From Gambelia wislizenii (taxonomy: Eukaryota; Chordata; Lepidosauria; Squamata; Crotaphytidae), in the NCBI GenBank assembly GCA_030847615.1, contig JAUMIR010000004.1, positions 78,275,001 to 78,339,000 on the forward strand: DNA of 64,000 nt. The letters run 5' to 3'. Shown piece by piece: positions 55,227 through 64,000 of this stretch. The notes under the pieces were generated by a model. The model searched no databases. It was not told the DNA's origin and saw only the letters and a program-made list of their open reading frames with translations. Positions within the stretch are counted from its first letter, which is position 1, and each line of letters begins with the position of its first letter. Made by a program: the position numbers and the translations under genes.

Positions 55227-56673
55227 TTTACACAATTTAGCAGTTTGGTTGGCAGTTTACCCCAACGTTCGGGCTGCCATCTATTTGAAAGAGGGGTTTA
55301 CCAATGGTTTTTGCATTCCTTACCAAGGGGAGCGGCGTTCGTTCAGATCGCCTAATTTGAAATCTGTGTTGGGGTTGGAGCACATTGTTAGAGAAAAAAT
55401 ACAGAAGGAGGTAAATGAAGGCAGGGTCATTGGACCTTTCGATACTCCACCTATACCTAACTTGAGGGTGTCTCCATTAGGGATCGTGCCAAAGAAGACC
55501 CCGGGGAGTATCACCTTATACATCACCTCTCATATCCCAAAGGCCAGCCGGTCAATGACTTTATTCCCGACAAGATGTGTTCCGTCCAATACACTTCATT
55601 TGATGCAGCGATACGAACAGTGCGTCGCCTTGGGCCAGGGGCTGAATTAGCTAAATGTGATATAAAACCAGAATTCCGTCTGCTACCCGTACACCCAGAT
55701 GATTTTGAGCTGCTGGGTTTCTCCTTTGATGGCATGTATTACATGGACTGGGCTTTACCCATGGGTTGTTCCGTGTCATGCGCTGCTTTCGAAACATTTA
55801 GCACCTTTTTGGAATGGGCAGTGTGACATAAGACGGGAATAGGGGCAGTGGTACATTACCTGGACGATTTTCTCCTCACGGGGGGATATGGTACGGGTGA
55901 CTGACAGCTGCTATTGAAGGAATTTGGTGCCCTCATGGATATTTTAGGGGTCCCACTGGCACATGAAAAGACAGAAGGCACAGCGCAACAATTGACGTTC
56001 TTAGGAATTGAAATTGACACAGTTAATCAGCTATGTCGCCTCCCCTTGTCAAAAATTGAGGACATGTCACTAAGGGTATCTCAGTTCATCACCCGTAAAA
56101 AAGCCACCCTCAGGGAATTCCCAGAATTAATTGGACATCTAAATTTCGCCTGTAGGGTGGTGGCGCTCGGCAGGGCATTTTTGCGACGTCTATGTGATGC
56201 CACCTCAGTGCCCTTCAGGTGGCATCTGATGCTTCAGGGTCTCTCGGTTTTGGGGTGTACTTTCATGGGTGTTGGTGTGCTGAACAGTGGCCTAAGGATT
56301 GGGCAGACGCGGGGGTAACCACCGATCTGACTTTCCTCGAGTTTTTCCCATATTGGTCGCAGTTAAGATTTGGGTAGATGAGTTTTCTAACTTGGCTGTT
56401 CGTTTTTGGTGTGACAATATGGCCACGGTTCAGGTTATCAACTCTCTTACATCTCGGTCTCCCAGGGTCATGACATTGCTTCGGGAATTTACTTTACATT
56501 GCTTGCAATTTAATATCGTGTTCACTGCAACTCACATAGCGGGAATTGACAACAGCTTAGCCGATGCTCTTTCCTGTATGCAGATGGAACGCTTCAGGCA
56601 ATTGGCTCCCGAGGCTGCCGACAAGCCAGATTTGATGCCAGAGGATCTGTGGGACCTTGGACGACCAAGATAA
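55227..56673 (+). pseudogene. Ngaro-like RT-RNase H, frame-broken
   Basis: Reverse transcriptase of the DIRS order. From 55227 the frame shows LAVWLAVYPNVRAAIYLKEG, then EGRVIGPFDTPPIPNLRVSP. It shifts near 55500 and continues SFDAAIRTVRRLGPGAELAK, then CDIKPEFRLLPVHP with the first catalytic Asp, and WALPMGCSVSCAAFETFSTF. A TGA at 55824 precedes HYLDDFLLTG, with the catalytic YLDD at 55857-55868, and a second TGA at 55902. The thumb follows (EKTEGTAQQLTFLGIEIDTV, GHLNFACRVV). After a shift near 56215 the RNase H shows SDASGSLGFGVYFHG, LEFFPILVAV and WCDNMATVQVIN with the acidic residues retained. Active-site motifs survive although the frame does not. Confidence 0.88.
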
Positions 56674-57463
56674 TATGAGCAATCAGCCTTTCTGTCGCCC
56701 CCAGCAAGTGTATATTAGAGCGGTTAAGGAATTCATTGAGTTCAGAAAGGAGAATAGCTTGGAGGATTTGTGGCCAACTCCAGTCCATCACATACTACAG
56801 TTTTGTGTATGTTTAAAGAATAGGGGTTTAGCTCCACAGTCCATTAGATCCCGCCTCTCTGCCTTGGCTTTTTGGAGCAGGGCGCAATGTTTCAGGCACC
56901 ACACTAATGATTTCTGCATCCGCAAGGCTGTAGAGGGATGGGCTAGGGAGAAAGGAAAGGTTAGGGATAATAGATGCCCTCTCACCCCTTCAGTTCTCAA
57001 AGGATTGTATCAGGCTTGGCAAACCATTTGTAAAGATCATTATGAGTGGCTCCTGTTCCACGCAGCTTCTCTTATAGCATAACTTGGTTGTCCAGGGGGT
57101 GCTCATTTGGATCCATAGATCAAAGACAGATCAATTAGGTAGAGGTTCCAAAATTGTGTTACGTAAATGTCACGATACCCGGTCAAAGCATTGCGGGGAT
57201 ATATGAAAGTTCGGGGGTCACAGACAGGGTTCCTGTTTTGCCACGCAGATGGATCCCCTTTGACTCACTATCAATTTTGGACAGTCACGTCCTTGGCGCT
57301 TTCTAACCTGGGTTTGTCAAGGGTTCGCTTTTGCACACATTCCTGTCGGATAGGTGCAGCCTCCACGGAGGCCGCAATGGGTATGCCACCCAATGCCATC
57401 AGGCAACTTGGCCAATGGAAGTCGACAGCATACAAGAAGTACGTCCGCCCCACCTGTTTATAA
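56657..57463 (+). pseudogene. Ngaro-like tyrosine recombinase, Arg I region lost
   Basis: Tyrosine recombinase that would integrate the circular DNA copy. It overlaps the end of RNase H by 17 bases. The N-terminal SAM-like domain shows FIEFRKENSLEDLWPTPVHH, GLAPQSIRSRLSALAFWSRA. The frame stops at 57080. The next stretch is readable in another frame as a GVLIWIHRSKTDQLGRGSK block with the beta-hairpin Lys. From 57167 the first frame resumes with FCTHSCRIGAASTEAAMGMP, giving HxxR (His 57338, Arg 57347), and LGQWKSTAYKKYVRPT, where the Tyr at 57440 is the likely nucleophile. The segment that should hold the first catalytic Arg (around 57080) appears deleted. Confidence 0.88.
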
Positions 57464-57471
57464 TGGTATTG

Positions 57472-57529
57472 GTAAGCTTGCTGTTGCTGCTGTTGATATG
57501 TTCATAATGTTTCTGTTTGTATTTTACAG
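57472..57529 (+). other. Candidate spliceosomal intron between recombinase and hydrolase
   Basis: GGTAAGCTTG at the left and a T-rich TTTCTGTTTGTATTTTACAG at the right match donor and acceptor consensus, leaving a 58-base intron. It lies between the recombinase stop (57460) and the hydrolase. Introns are documented in DIRS-like elements, so this is plausible, but 58 bases is short for a vertebrate. Confidence 0.35.
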
Positions 57530-57558
57530 ATTACAGACTGGGGTCCACGAGGAGTTGA

Positions 57559-58130
57559 ATGTTGATATGTGGACACAGTTTTGTGTTTTGGGCTGCATGC
57601 CATGCCAAGTCGAGTAGATTTGGATCCCACTTGGGATTGGGCCGTTTGGCTGCAGTGGAGTGGCTGGGCAAGAGAGGCCTTAAGTGGCACGGATTGATGC
57701 CCACCCTGTTTGAGGAGCGTCATGGACCTCCACCGAATTTGTTGATTATTCACCTAGGAGGCAATGATCTAGGTCTTCTGAAAGGGAAAGCCTTAATCAC
57801 TCAAGCCATAGTGGACATGCACAGCATCAGGTCTTTATGGCCCGGGGTGCACATAATTTGGTCAGCCATCATCCCGTGCCAGGTTTATCCTGATGAAGGG
57901 GACACAAAATGCATTGATGTGCCTGCAAAAGGGTTAACAGGGAAATTCAGTCCGCTATGGCTACGGGGCTTGGTCGTTTTATTGACCACCCTAAGATAGT
58001 GTTTGACAAGCCTGAGCTTTACAGGGTTGACGGGGTCCACTTGTCTGAGCTTGGGATCCAGCTGTTTCTTGAGGATATACAAACTGGGATGAAGGCTGCT
58101 TTGGCCACCCTAGTGGGGGATAAGGGCTAA
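57559..58130 (+). pseudogene. Ngaro-like SGNH-family hydrolase domain
   Basis: An esterase-type SGNH/GDSL hydrolase fold. MLICGHSFVFWAACHAK carries block I with the nucleophile Ser (57577). HLGGNDLGLL carries the block III GGND (57757). HIIWSAIIPC follows. A one-base shift near 57935 separates the C-terminal part (REIQSAMATGLGRFIDHPK, LYRVDGVHLSELGIQLFLED), which holds the catalytic Asp (58029) and His (58038). It stops at 58128. All four signature blocks survive, and apart from one shift the domain is intact, which contrasts with the more broken upstream ORFs. Hydrolase domains are reported in some Ngaro and CR1 elements; their substrate and role are unknown. The start is uncertain because it may be fused to the recombinase by splicing. 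Confidence 0.85.
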
Positions 58131-58600
58131 GTGGACACTTGCCCTTATCAGTGGCAGGTAAGGGGGAAATGGGATTATTTCAGTGTTCACCTATGGCACC
58201 CCTTTTGGGTGTAGGATAGTCTTATCAATCTGCCCAGCAGGTCGTGCGTCTGGGGGCAGGGAAATAAGCTGTCCTTGAGGCTGACGCCGGGTGGGAACAC
58301 ACGACTGAAATTCGGTAGGTCAAGGTGTTTTTATCCTGGGGTCTTGCCTTCCAGTAGATGGTGCCCGGGGGGCGTCCAAGTTCTCTGGGATCCTCCCCGG
58401 GGCTCATGTGTTTCGCCCAGGGAAGCTGGGAGGTGAGTCTGGTGAGACCATCGGTGCCAGTTTTTCCCACACTGGGTCTCCCCCTAGTTTGCATATATCA
58501 AGAAACAAATAAATAAATAGATTAGTTACAATAAAGTGGCCCATGTTTTAACACAGCTACGGTGTCTGACTCGTTATTTCGTGTGTTGGTCATTAAATAT
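58131..58600 (+). other. Ngaro-like 3' untranslated region
   Basis: Non-coding. Begins GCCCTTATCAGTGGCAGGTA, an imperfect hairpin with GTAAGGG. Continues GGTCGTGCGTCTGGGGGC and a GGGGGGCGTCC run, then AT-rich sequence with ACAATAAAG, a likely poly(A) signal, and CTACGGTGTCTGACTCG near the end. Expected to hold terminal repeat B, which I could not delimit. Confidence 0.6.
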
Positions 58601-60294
58601 CTTGGCTGCTGATTATCCCTCTGCTGTATTTGTTGTTTGATTACTGTGTTCATTGGTTGTATTTGATCACTGTGTTTATTTGCTGTTTTAATATTTTATT
58701 GGTATTTGTTGTAAATCATCTTGAAGGCCTGATTTAAGTAAAAAGATGGGTTAGAGCCAAAAAATAAATACAGATAAATAAAATGGGCAGGTGGTCAGAA
58801 TTTGGTGGATTAATTCTCTGATTCACAGCAGATTTCCATTGTGAATTTATCCATACTACTGTCTTCCTGGTACTTACTCTGAAAAAAGGAGATATTAGTC
58901 CATATGAGTGCTTAGGGATATGCAAAGCAGCAGTTGGAAAAGTCACTATGATTTCCAGTATCTCTATTTGAGCATAGAGATTCTGGAAGTTTTAATCCAA
59001 AAAGTAACATTTCTGAGTTGTGAGGCAAACTGTACAGCTGAGTTAGGCTTATTCCATTATTGTAGTATCCCATAATATCTTGGGGAATGTGAGAGATGGT
59101 AATGTATCTCACAATCAGAGTAATCAGTTTTTGCAAGCAAAAGCTGAGCAACAGCCAGTCCCACACCCTCCATGGTCAAACAGAGAAAATAAAGCAGATT
59201 TAGTCTTCTTTGGTTAAAACCAGAGGAAGAAGGTATACTTACAAACATTAAGGGTTTCATAACGTCTCATGGTGACACACTCTGTAACACATGCTCTTGA
59301 AACATAGAGGAGAGAGAACTACGGACTACAAAGTGGAGGATGAACAGACTCAGAATAACTGCACTGCATTTACTGATGCAGGAAGAAAGAGGGTGTGGCT
59401 AAGACCAACAAACAGGAAATGACATGAACACATGCTATGGCTCTTAGAAAGAGACGTGTAAACTTACTGCTATAAATACAGGCATGCTAACATAAGCATT
59501 CTAAAAAAAGAGTCTTACAACTGTATATGAAGCTGATGTGATTTTGATCTTTGCTATAAAGTGGAGCACTTTTGGCCATGCGGAAATTCCTTGTCAACTT
59601 CATCTCTGCATTAAATGGCTTCCCATTGACTGCAGAGGTGAGGGGAAAGGCAAATCAGTTTCATCCTTTTGCAGTTCCTCTTTGATACCTTTTTGCACAA
59701 TCCTGAGGGCTGCCAGTCAGAGTAGATAATACTGAGTTAGATGGACCAATAGTTTGACTCAGTATTTTAAAAAATGCATCAGAAGACTCGTTTCTTCTAC
59801 CCGGTGCTTTGCCACTAGGGGGAAGTGTTGGAGAAAGGAAGCTCCTTGTCTTCTTGCTAGTAGCTGCTCCAGGGAAAATGGTAACAAAATTCTCTGTGAT
59901 TCTTCTGTCTTTGAATAAATGTGTTTATTGTCATCCATGTGGAAATGAAAGGAAATCAGCAGAGTTCAGCGTATACCTAGAACAAAATCTTGCGGCTGAG
60001 AAAATCCTGCTGCTAAACTCCCTTCCTAGGGCAGCTGGACTGGTTTCCTCTTTATTATCCTTCCATCTGTAGGTGAAGACCTTATTCCAACAGCCTTTTG
60101 TGAACTGACTGCTTTACAAGGAAAGACTTATTAGTATGCTGTGCTGGTTTTTTAAAAAAAACCTTCTGCCTTTTAATGGATGTGTTGCAAATGGTTTTTA
60201 ATTGTGTGGATAGTTTAACTGCACTTTAAAAAATAGCCTTTTGTGTATTTAAATGTGTTTATTCTTCTCTCTCTCTATTTTGTAAGCTGCTTTG
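58601..60294. other. No gene recognised
   Basis: AT-rich. The segment 59705-59765 (GGCTGCCAGTCAGAGTAGAT, GAGTTAGATGGACCAATAGT) looks like an old interspersed repeat tail. Otherwise nothing identified. Confidence 0.4.
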
Positions 60295-60538
60295 AGAGAG
60301 CCAGCATGGTGTAATGGTTTAAGTGTTGGACTAGGACAGTGGGAGGGCAGGCTTCAAATCCCTGCTCAGCCATGGAAACCTACTGGATGACCCTGGACTA
60401 GTCACACTTTCTCAGCCTCAGAGGAAGGCAGGGGCAAACCCCCTCTGAACAAATTTTGCCAAGAAAACTCTGTGATACATTTTTTCTTAGCATCTCCATA
60501 AGTCAGAAATGACTTGAAGGCACACAATAACAACAAAG
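60295..60538 (+). mobile_element. tRNA-derived SINE, full length
   Basis: Head AGAGCCAGCATGGTGTAATG with an A-box-like TAATGGTTTAAGTGTTGGAC and a B-box-like GCTTCAAATCCC. The body contains GGATGACCCTGGACTAGTCA and CCTCTGAACAAATTTTGCCA. The end is CTCCATAAGTCAGAAATGAC, TTGAAGGCACACAATAACAA. The most complete of the four copies in this window. Confidence 0.9.
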
Positions 60539-61784
60539 ATGTTTGGGTCACCCACCACCACAACAACTCCCAAAACAACAGCATATTACTTTTACTCACA
60601 GAAGCAAATGATGGTTGTTCACATACAGTATATGAGGGAAGATATGCATCCAGGGACATAATGGAGTGGGGAGCTACTTTGGTTCCTTCCTGCTCATGAC
60701 TCCAGGCTCTGAGAACCAACTCTGCTCATAGCTACATAGGCCCACCACCAGCAAAGCTCTATCCGTTCCTGGGTTCTGTTTTGTGGTCATGCTAATAACT
60801 TCCAGAATGGGTAGGTAACTAGCCATTTTAATGTGCTGTAGCAAAACAACACTGAATCACAGGAACTTAAAGATGAATGGTTTTATTATAGCACAACCCT
60901 TAGAGGACTGAAGTCCACTTTGTCAGATGCACAGAGTTACTTTGAGCTGGTCCAATCAAAAAAAGAAAAGAAGATCCTGCAGAGAACTCCACATTCTTTC
61001 TTGCTTTTATGAGTGCTGTTGATACTAGCATCCATAATGTGTTTCTGAGGTCAGTTGTGTAGTTTCCACATGGTGTATTTGTAGACTCTTGCAACCTCCT
61101 TGGCCATTTTTATTGGGAGTACTGAACATTCAGCAATGTTCCCCCCTGTGCTTTAATGGAAGTACCTTTACAAGGCAGGCAGCCATAAAACAGATGGCAT
61201 TTAACCTCCTTAGAAAGCACATTAAATCAGCAGAGTTTCTCTGTTTAAAATACATATGTAGCAGACACATATTGATTCCAGCATGCAAGCTTAAGATAAC
61301 CACTACACAGTTTCTCCAAATTACATTTCTAGCATAAAAAAGACAAAGAAACACTTAGAAGTAGTTTAAAAGTATAAAAACATCTTTACTCACAGTCTCA
61401 CGGTATTTCTTACAGAACATCAGCAGCATAATGATAAGTGAAGTCTAAACTAGTAAAAATGACTAAAAACTACATGTTTACAAACAAAACATACAAGAGC
61501 CCTGCAGTGCAGGTCCTCTTTCTAAAAGGTATCATGGCAACTGGGCAAACCTCATGGTAGTTTCCAGACAAAGAGAAGGACTTGGACACACCTCTTTCTC
61601 TGGAAAACCAATTACATTTCAGTAGGAAGTTACATCAAGCATTCTGTTTGCTTCTATCAGTTAACCCTTTATCAGTCAAACATCTCAACTTATTGGATTA
61701 CAAACTACATATCCCAACAATTTTGTCTGTAAAGCAGGCTGTGAACTGATCTGATTTCATAAATGAAAATTGTACTAAAAGAGG

Positions 61785-61816
<32 letters not shown>

Positions 61817-61848
61817 CGTATGTGAGAGAGCGAGAGCGAGCGCACAAA
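60539..61848. other. No gene; microsatellite
   Basis: No repeat family or exon recognised. (GT)n run at 61783-61808 followed by (GA)n-like GAGAGAGCGAGAGCGAGCG at 61824-61842. Confidence 0.45.
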
Positions 61849-62018
61849 CAGTGGCAGCTGATGGCTCCTATGTCATAGGAGTGGTGAATCCACTTCAGAT
61901 TTTAAGCTGAACTTTAAATGAGTTACTGAAGATGTTGAACCTGTTTTGGGACCTGCTTCAAAGCTGGACTCGAAGCTATGGTATCTTCACCACCCACTGC
62001 CATGGAAGCCACCAGCTG
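61849..62018. mobile_element. MITE (CAGTGG...CCACCAGCTGG), related to 33573-33759
   Basis: CAGTGGCAGCTGATGGCTCC at the left and CATGGAAGCCACCAGCTGG at the right. Shared interior GCTGAACTTTAAATGAGTTA corresponds to CTGAACTTTAAAGGAGTTA-type sequence at 33.6 kb. Confidence 0.6.
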
Positions 62019-62439
62019 GCTGTGAGTGTATGTGTGTGGGTAGGTGGAGAGGAAGAATCAAAGATGACCCGTAATTGAAGAGGCAAAAAACCCAAGGCAG
62101 GTTCACAAGGTGCTACTGTAACTCCAGTCTTTTCTCTTTCATGTTTTCATCAGTACCAGGTATCTTTCTGATTTCTCATACCTTTGGGATGGAATAAGTT
62201 TTCATTCCTTCCACCCCCCCTCTATTTCCCCACTAACAATAAAACAAACCAGTTTACTGGGCTGGTTCCGGGAAGCAAAGATTATGCTTCAGCATTTCTT
62301 GAGATGTTTTCTCTGAATGAAAATGTGTGTGTGTGAGAGCGGCAACAGAGAGCTGTGGGTGCTGAGAAACCCCTTCAGACTCTTTGTGCTCTAGGCAGCG
62401 TGCTTGTTCGAGTGAGCCAACCAGCCAGCCAAGTGGGCT

Positions 62440-62530
62440 ATGCATCCACGCAAGACGGCGCCTCGGTCCGCCAAAGAGATCTTTGCTCAGCATGCTCCAG
62501 TGAGCTTTGGCAGCATCCAGAGATTGCAAG
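62440..62530 (+). CDS. Candidate first coding exon
   Basis: ATG at 62440 opens 30 codons plus one base (MHPRKTAPRSAKEIFAQHAP, VSFGSIQRLQ), ending at a good donor AAG|GTAATGT (62531). The stretch is richer in CG than its surroundings, and upstream GAGCGGCAACAGAGAGC-type sequence could be a 5' untranslated region. I do not recognise the peptide; the Kozak context (GGGCTATGC) is weak. The frame also stays open through the donor (129 codons to 62829), so the open frame alone is not proof. It is an exon guess based on composition and the splice site. Confidence 0.3.
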
Positions 62531-63374
62531 GTAATGTAAGCTGCACGGAGTCGAAAATGAAACCTCCCAGGAGTTTCTCTGCATGGCCTTGCTTGCTCGC
62601 TTGGCAGAATGTTGGTACAGCAGTTCACAACTCCAGAACAGAATGCCTAAATAAGGGACTGTCTTGTCACCCCTCTGTGGCGTTAATACTTTCTTATGCA
62701 TCCCTGTGCCTTTTCACAGAGCACAGTAGTAGGCAAGAGACATATAATGAGGTGGTGTGTGATATACAGTGTGAAAGGCCTGACAAACAGTGCCTGACTT
62801 CTTCCGGAAAGCATCCTTTCCCATTTTGACTCACTGAAATCTCACATCTATTATTGGCAACACCGGCAACTGTGGGTGTGTAGGAGGGTTTCTGCATGGC
62901 AAAATACAGTGTTGCAGCTTTGCAAAGAGTAGTTTTAGGGGGAGATCACCCCATCCTGAGTTACTCACCTCTGGTGCTGTTTTCCCACCCTTACTTGACA
63001 GCTGCTGTTTTCTTTCCCTTGTTCCTGTAAGTTGTTTCAATTACTTCTCAAATGTATGTCTTGTGCATTAGTTTATGTACAGCTCTGCTTCTTCCTCCTA
63101 TTTATTTGTATCCTTGGGTACTGGTACTACAGCTGCTCTAAGCCTTTGGGTATAGGGGAAAGGAAACTGTAGCATTTCCTTCAAATATATAAATTGCCTA
63201 TCCTCAGTAGAGATTCAGTGCCTTGACTAGCTTCTTTAAAATTCAGACTAAAACCTGGAGTGGATTCACAACTACAGTGACAACAGCCACCAGCTGCCCC
63301 TGTTTGAGCTGGACCAAAGTCCATCCCATAGCACTATCCCTCTCGTCTAACCTTAAAAGGCAGTGGCCTCTTCA
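62531..63374. other. No recognisable feature
   Basis: Non-coding except for continuation of the open frame described at 62440. The stretch 63213-63300 resembles part of the MITE at 33573 (AAAATTCAGACTAAAACC, GCCACCAGCTGCC). Confidence 0.35.
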
Positions 63375-63513
63375 GGGCTGGCATGAGCAGCTGTGGCTCT
63401 CCAAGTGTCTTTGGCTTACAACTCCCAGCATTCCTAGCCAGAATGGTAAATGGTGAAAGATTATGGGAGCTTTAGCCCCAAACATCTGGAGAGTCATCAT
63501 TGCCCACCCTTGC
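63375..63513. mobile_element. Foldback MITE (CAGGGGTGGG family), degraded
   Basis: Left GCTTACAACTCCCAGCATTC pairs with right GATTATGGGAGCTTTAGCCC around GCCAGAATGGTAAATGGTGA. The outer end CATTGCCCACCCTTGCT mirrors the left terminus. Confidence 0.65.
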
Positions 63514-63541
63514 TTTAGGGTGATGTGTGCAGCTTCTAAGT

Positions 63542-63650
63542 CAGGGATAGGGTGCATGTGACCCTCCAAATATTGTTGAACTGCATCATCCCTTGCAACA
63601 GGTGATTGCTGGCTAGAAAGTTGGCAGTCCAACATCATCTTGAAGCCTAT
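63542..63650. mobile_element. Second foldback MITE copy in tandem, degraded
   Basis: CAGGGATAGGGTGCATGTGA at the left and GCAGTCCAACATCATCTTGA at the right, with ATTGTTGAACTGCATCATCC as the left inner arm. Same family as 63375-63513, 29 bases downstream. Confidence 0.6.
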
Positions 63651-64000
63651 GTTTCATAATTGTGTTCTAAAAGCATTGTACCAACATGAAGGAGCATTAC
63701 AAAGTCTGTATCTATTGCTCTCAGGCATTTATTGGAGGCAACGGTTTTAAGCAATTTCAAGCAGTCATCAGTTTACCAGTCTAATTCAACACAGTGCTCA
63801 AACAGAAGCAGGCTTTGAAGCCAATAGCTTCTTTCTCACTTGTCCTGAGCAGCCTCCTACATCTATGCCCACTGATACATCTTATTTGTCATCATTTGGT
63901 TCAGTCCCTTTTCAAAGCTATCTAAGCTATTGAGCACCATTGTTTGGCCTTGAATCTCTGGGACACACATCTGGGCCAGCATAACAAGCTTTTAATCTAA
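63651..64000. other. No recognisable feature
   Basis: Non-coding to the window end; nothing identified. Confidence 0.35.

Larger units (their letters stand above)
52530..58600 (+). mobile_element. Ngaro-like tyrosine-recombinase retrotransposon with SGNH hydrolase
   Basis: A 6-kb element encoding, in order, a Gag-like protein, reverse transcriptase, RNase H, a tyrosine recombinase and an SGNH-type hydrolase. A recombinase instead of an integrase, and the LPMGCSVSCAAFETFS / VVHYLDDF RT motifs, place it in the DIRS order. The lack of the DIRS methyltransferase domain and the presence of the hydrolase domain fit Ngaro-like elements. The 3' end has ACAATAAAG (58528) and CTACGGTGTCTGACTCGTTA (58557). 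The 5' boundary is uncertain: a hairpin CCCACTG...CAGTGGG lies at about 52545-52566. I found no split direct repeats by eye. Every module is broken by frameshifts or stops. Confidence 0.85.

Noticed and set aside
52530..58600. Assignment as a canonical DIRS1 element
   Set aside because: No methyltransferase domain after RNase H and no inverted terminal repeats visible; the SGNH domain fits Ngaro-like elements better.
60295..60380. tRNA gene
   Set aside because: Only A- and B-box-like blocks are present, with no full cloverleaf; the copy belongs to a SINE family seen four times.

Overview
The window looks like vertebrate nuclear DNA from a squamate reptile, most likely an iguanian-type lizard. 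It is AT-rich and has no continuous host gene. Its repeat mix is typical of lizards: CR1 LINEs with (ATTCTATG)n tails, L2-like LINEs, RTE-BovB LINEs, a Penelope element, Ty1/copia elements, a tyrosine-recombinase retrotransposon, tRNA-derived and 5S-rRNA-derived SINEs, and many short inverted-repeat DNA elements. The species call is inference from this mix; the repeat families are read from the sequence.

Layout. 1-2 kb: a minus-strand CR1 interrupted by an L2 tail, then a plus-strand L2 3' end. 2.7-4.9 kb: unrecognised, coding-like but broken minus-strand sequence. 5.4-6.0 kb: a solo Copia LTR. 6-12 kb: 5S-SINE and MITE relics. 12.4-13.7 kb: BovB. 14-19 kb: mostly unannotated, with a possible small exon at 18.09 kb. 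19-20.9 kb: an L2 nested in another repeat, then a second BovB. 22.3-23.6 kb: a CR1 tail and Penelope. 26-32 kb: SINEs, MITEs and two related long inverted-repeat elements. 32.05-33.07 kb: the best preserved CR1. 35-38.3 kb: more MITEs. 39.6-42.7 kb: minus-strand Copia-1 with its 3' LTR and a 145-bp inverted duplication in the integrase. 42.7-49.1 kb: plus-strand Copia-2 that landed in Copia-1; its 5' LTR was later split by CR1 sequence. 52.5-58.6 kb: a Ngaro-like tyrosine-recombinase retrotransposon with gag, RT, RNase H, recombinase and an SGNH hydrolase domain, plus a GC-rich 5' region with a 50-bp tandem repeat and three CTCF-like motifs. 58.6-64 kb: SINE and MITE relics and a possible first coding exon at 62.44 kb.

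Nothing here is an operon or prokaryotic system. The genes that belong together are the retrotransposon modules: gag, protease, integrase, RT and RNase H for Copia; gag, RT, RNase H, recombinase and hydrolase for Ngaro. All carry stops, frameshifts or deletions, so no element looks able to move on its own. The items most worth a second look are the SGNH-bearing Ngaro element with its CTCF-like cluster, the nested Copia pair with the internal inverted duplication, the pair of inverted-repeat elements sharing the GGAGATTTTCACAC terminus, and two small exon candidates.
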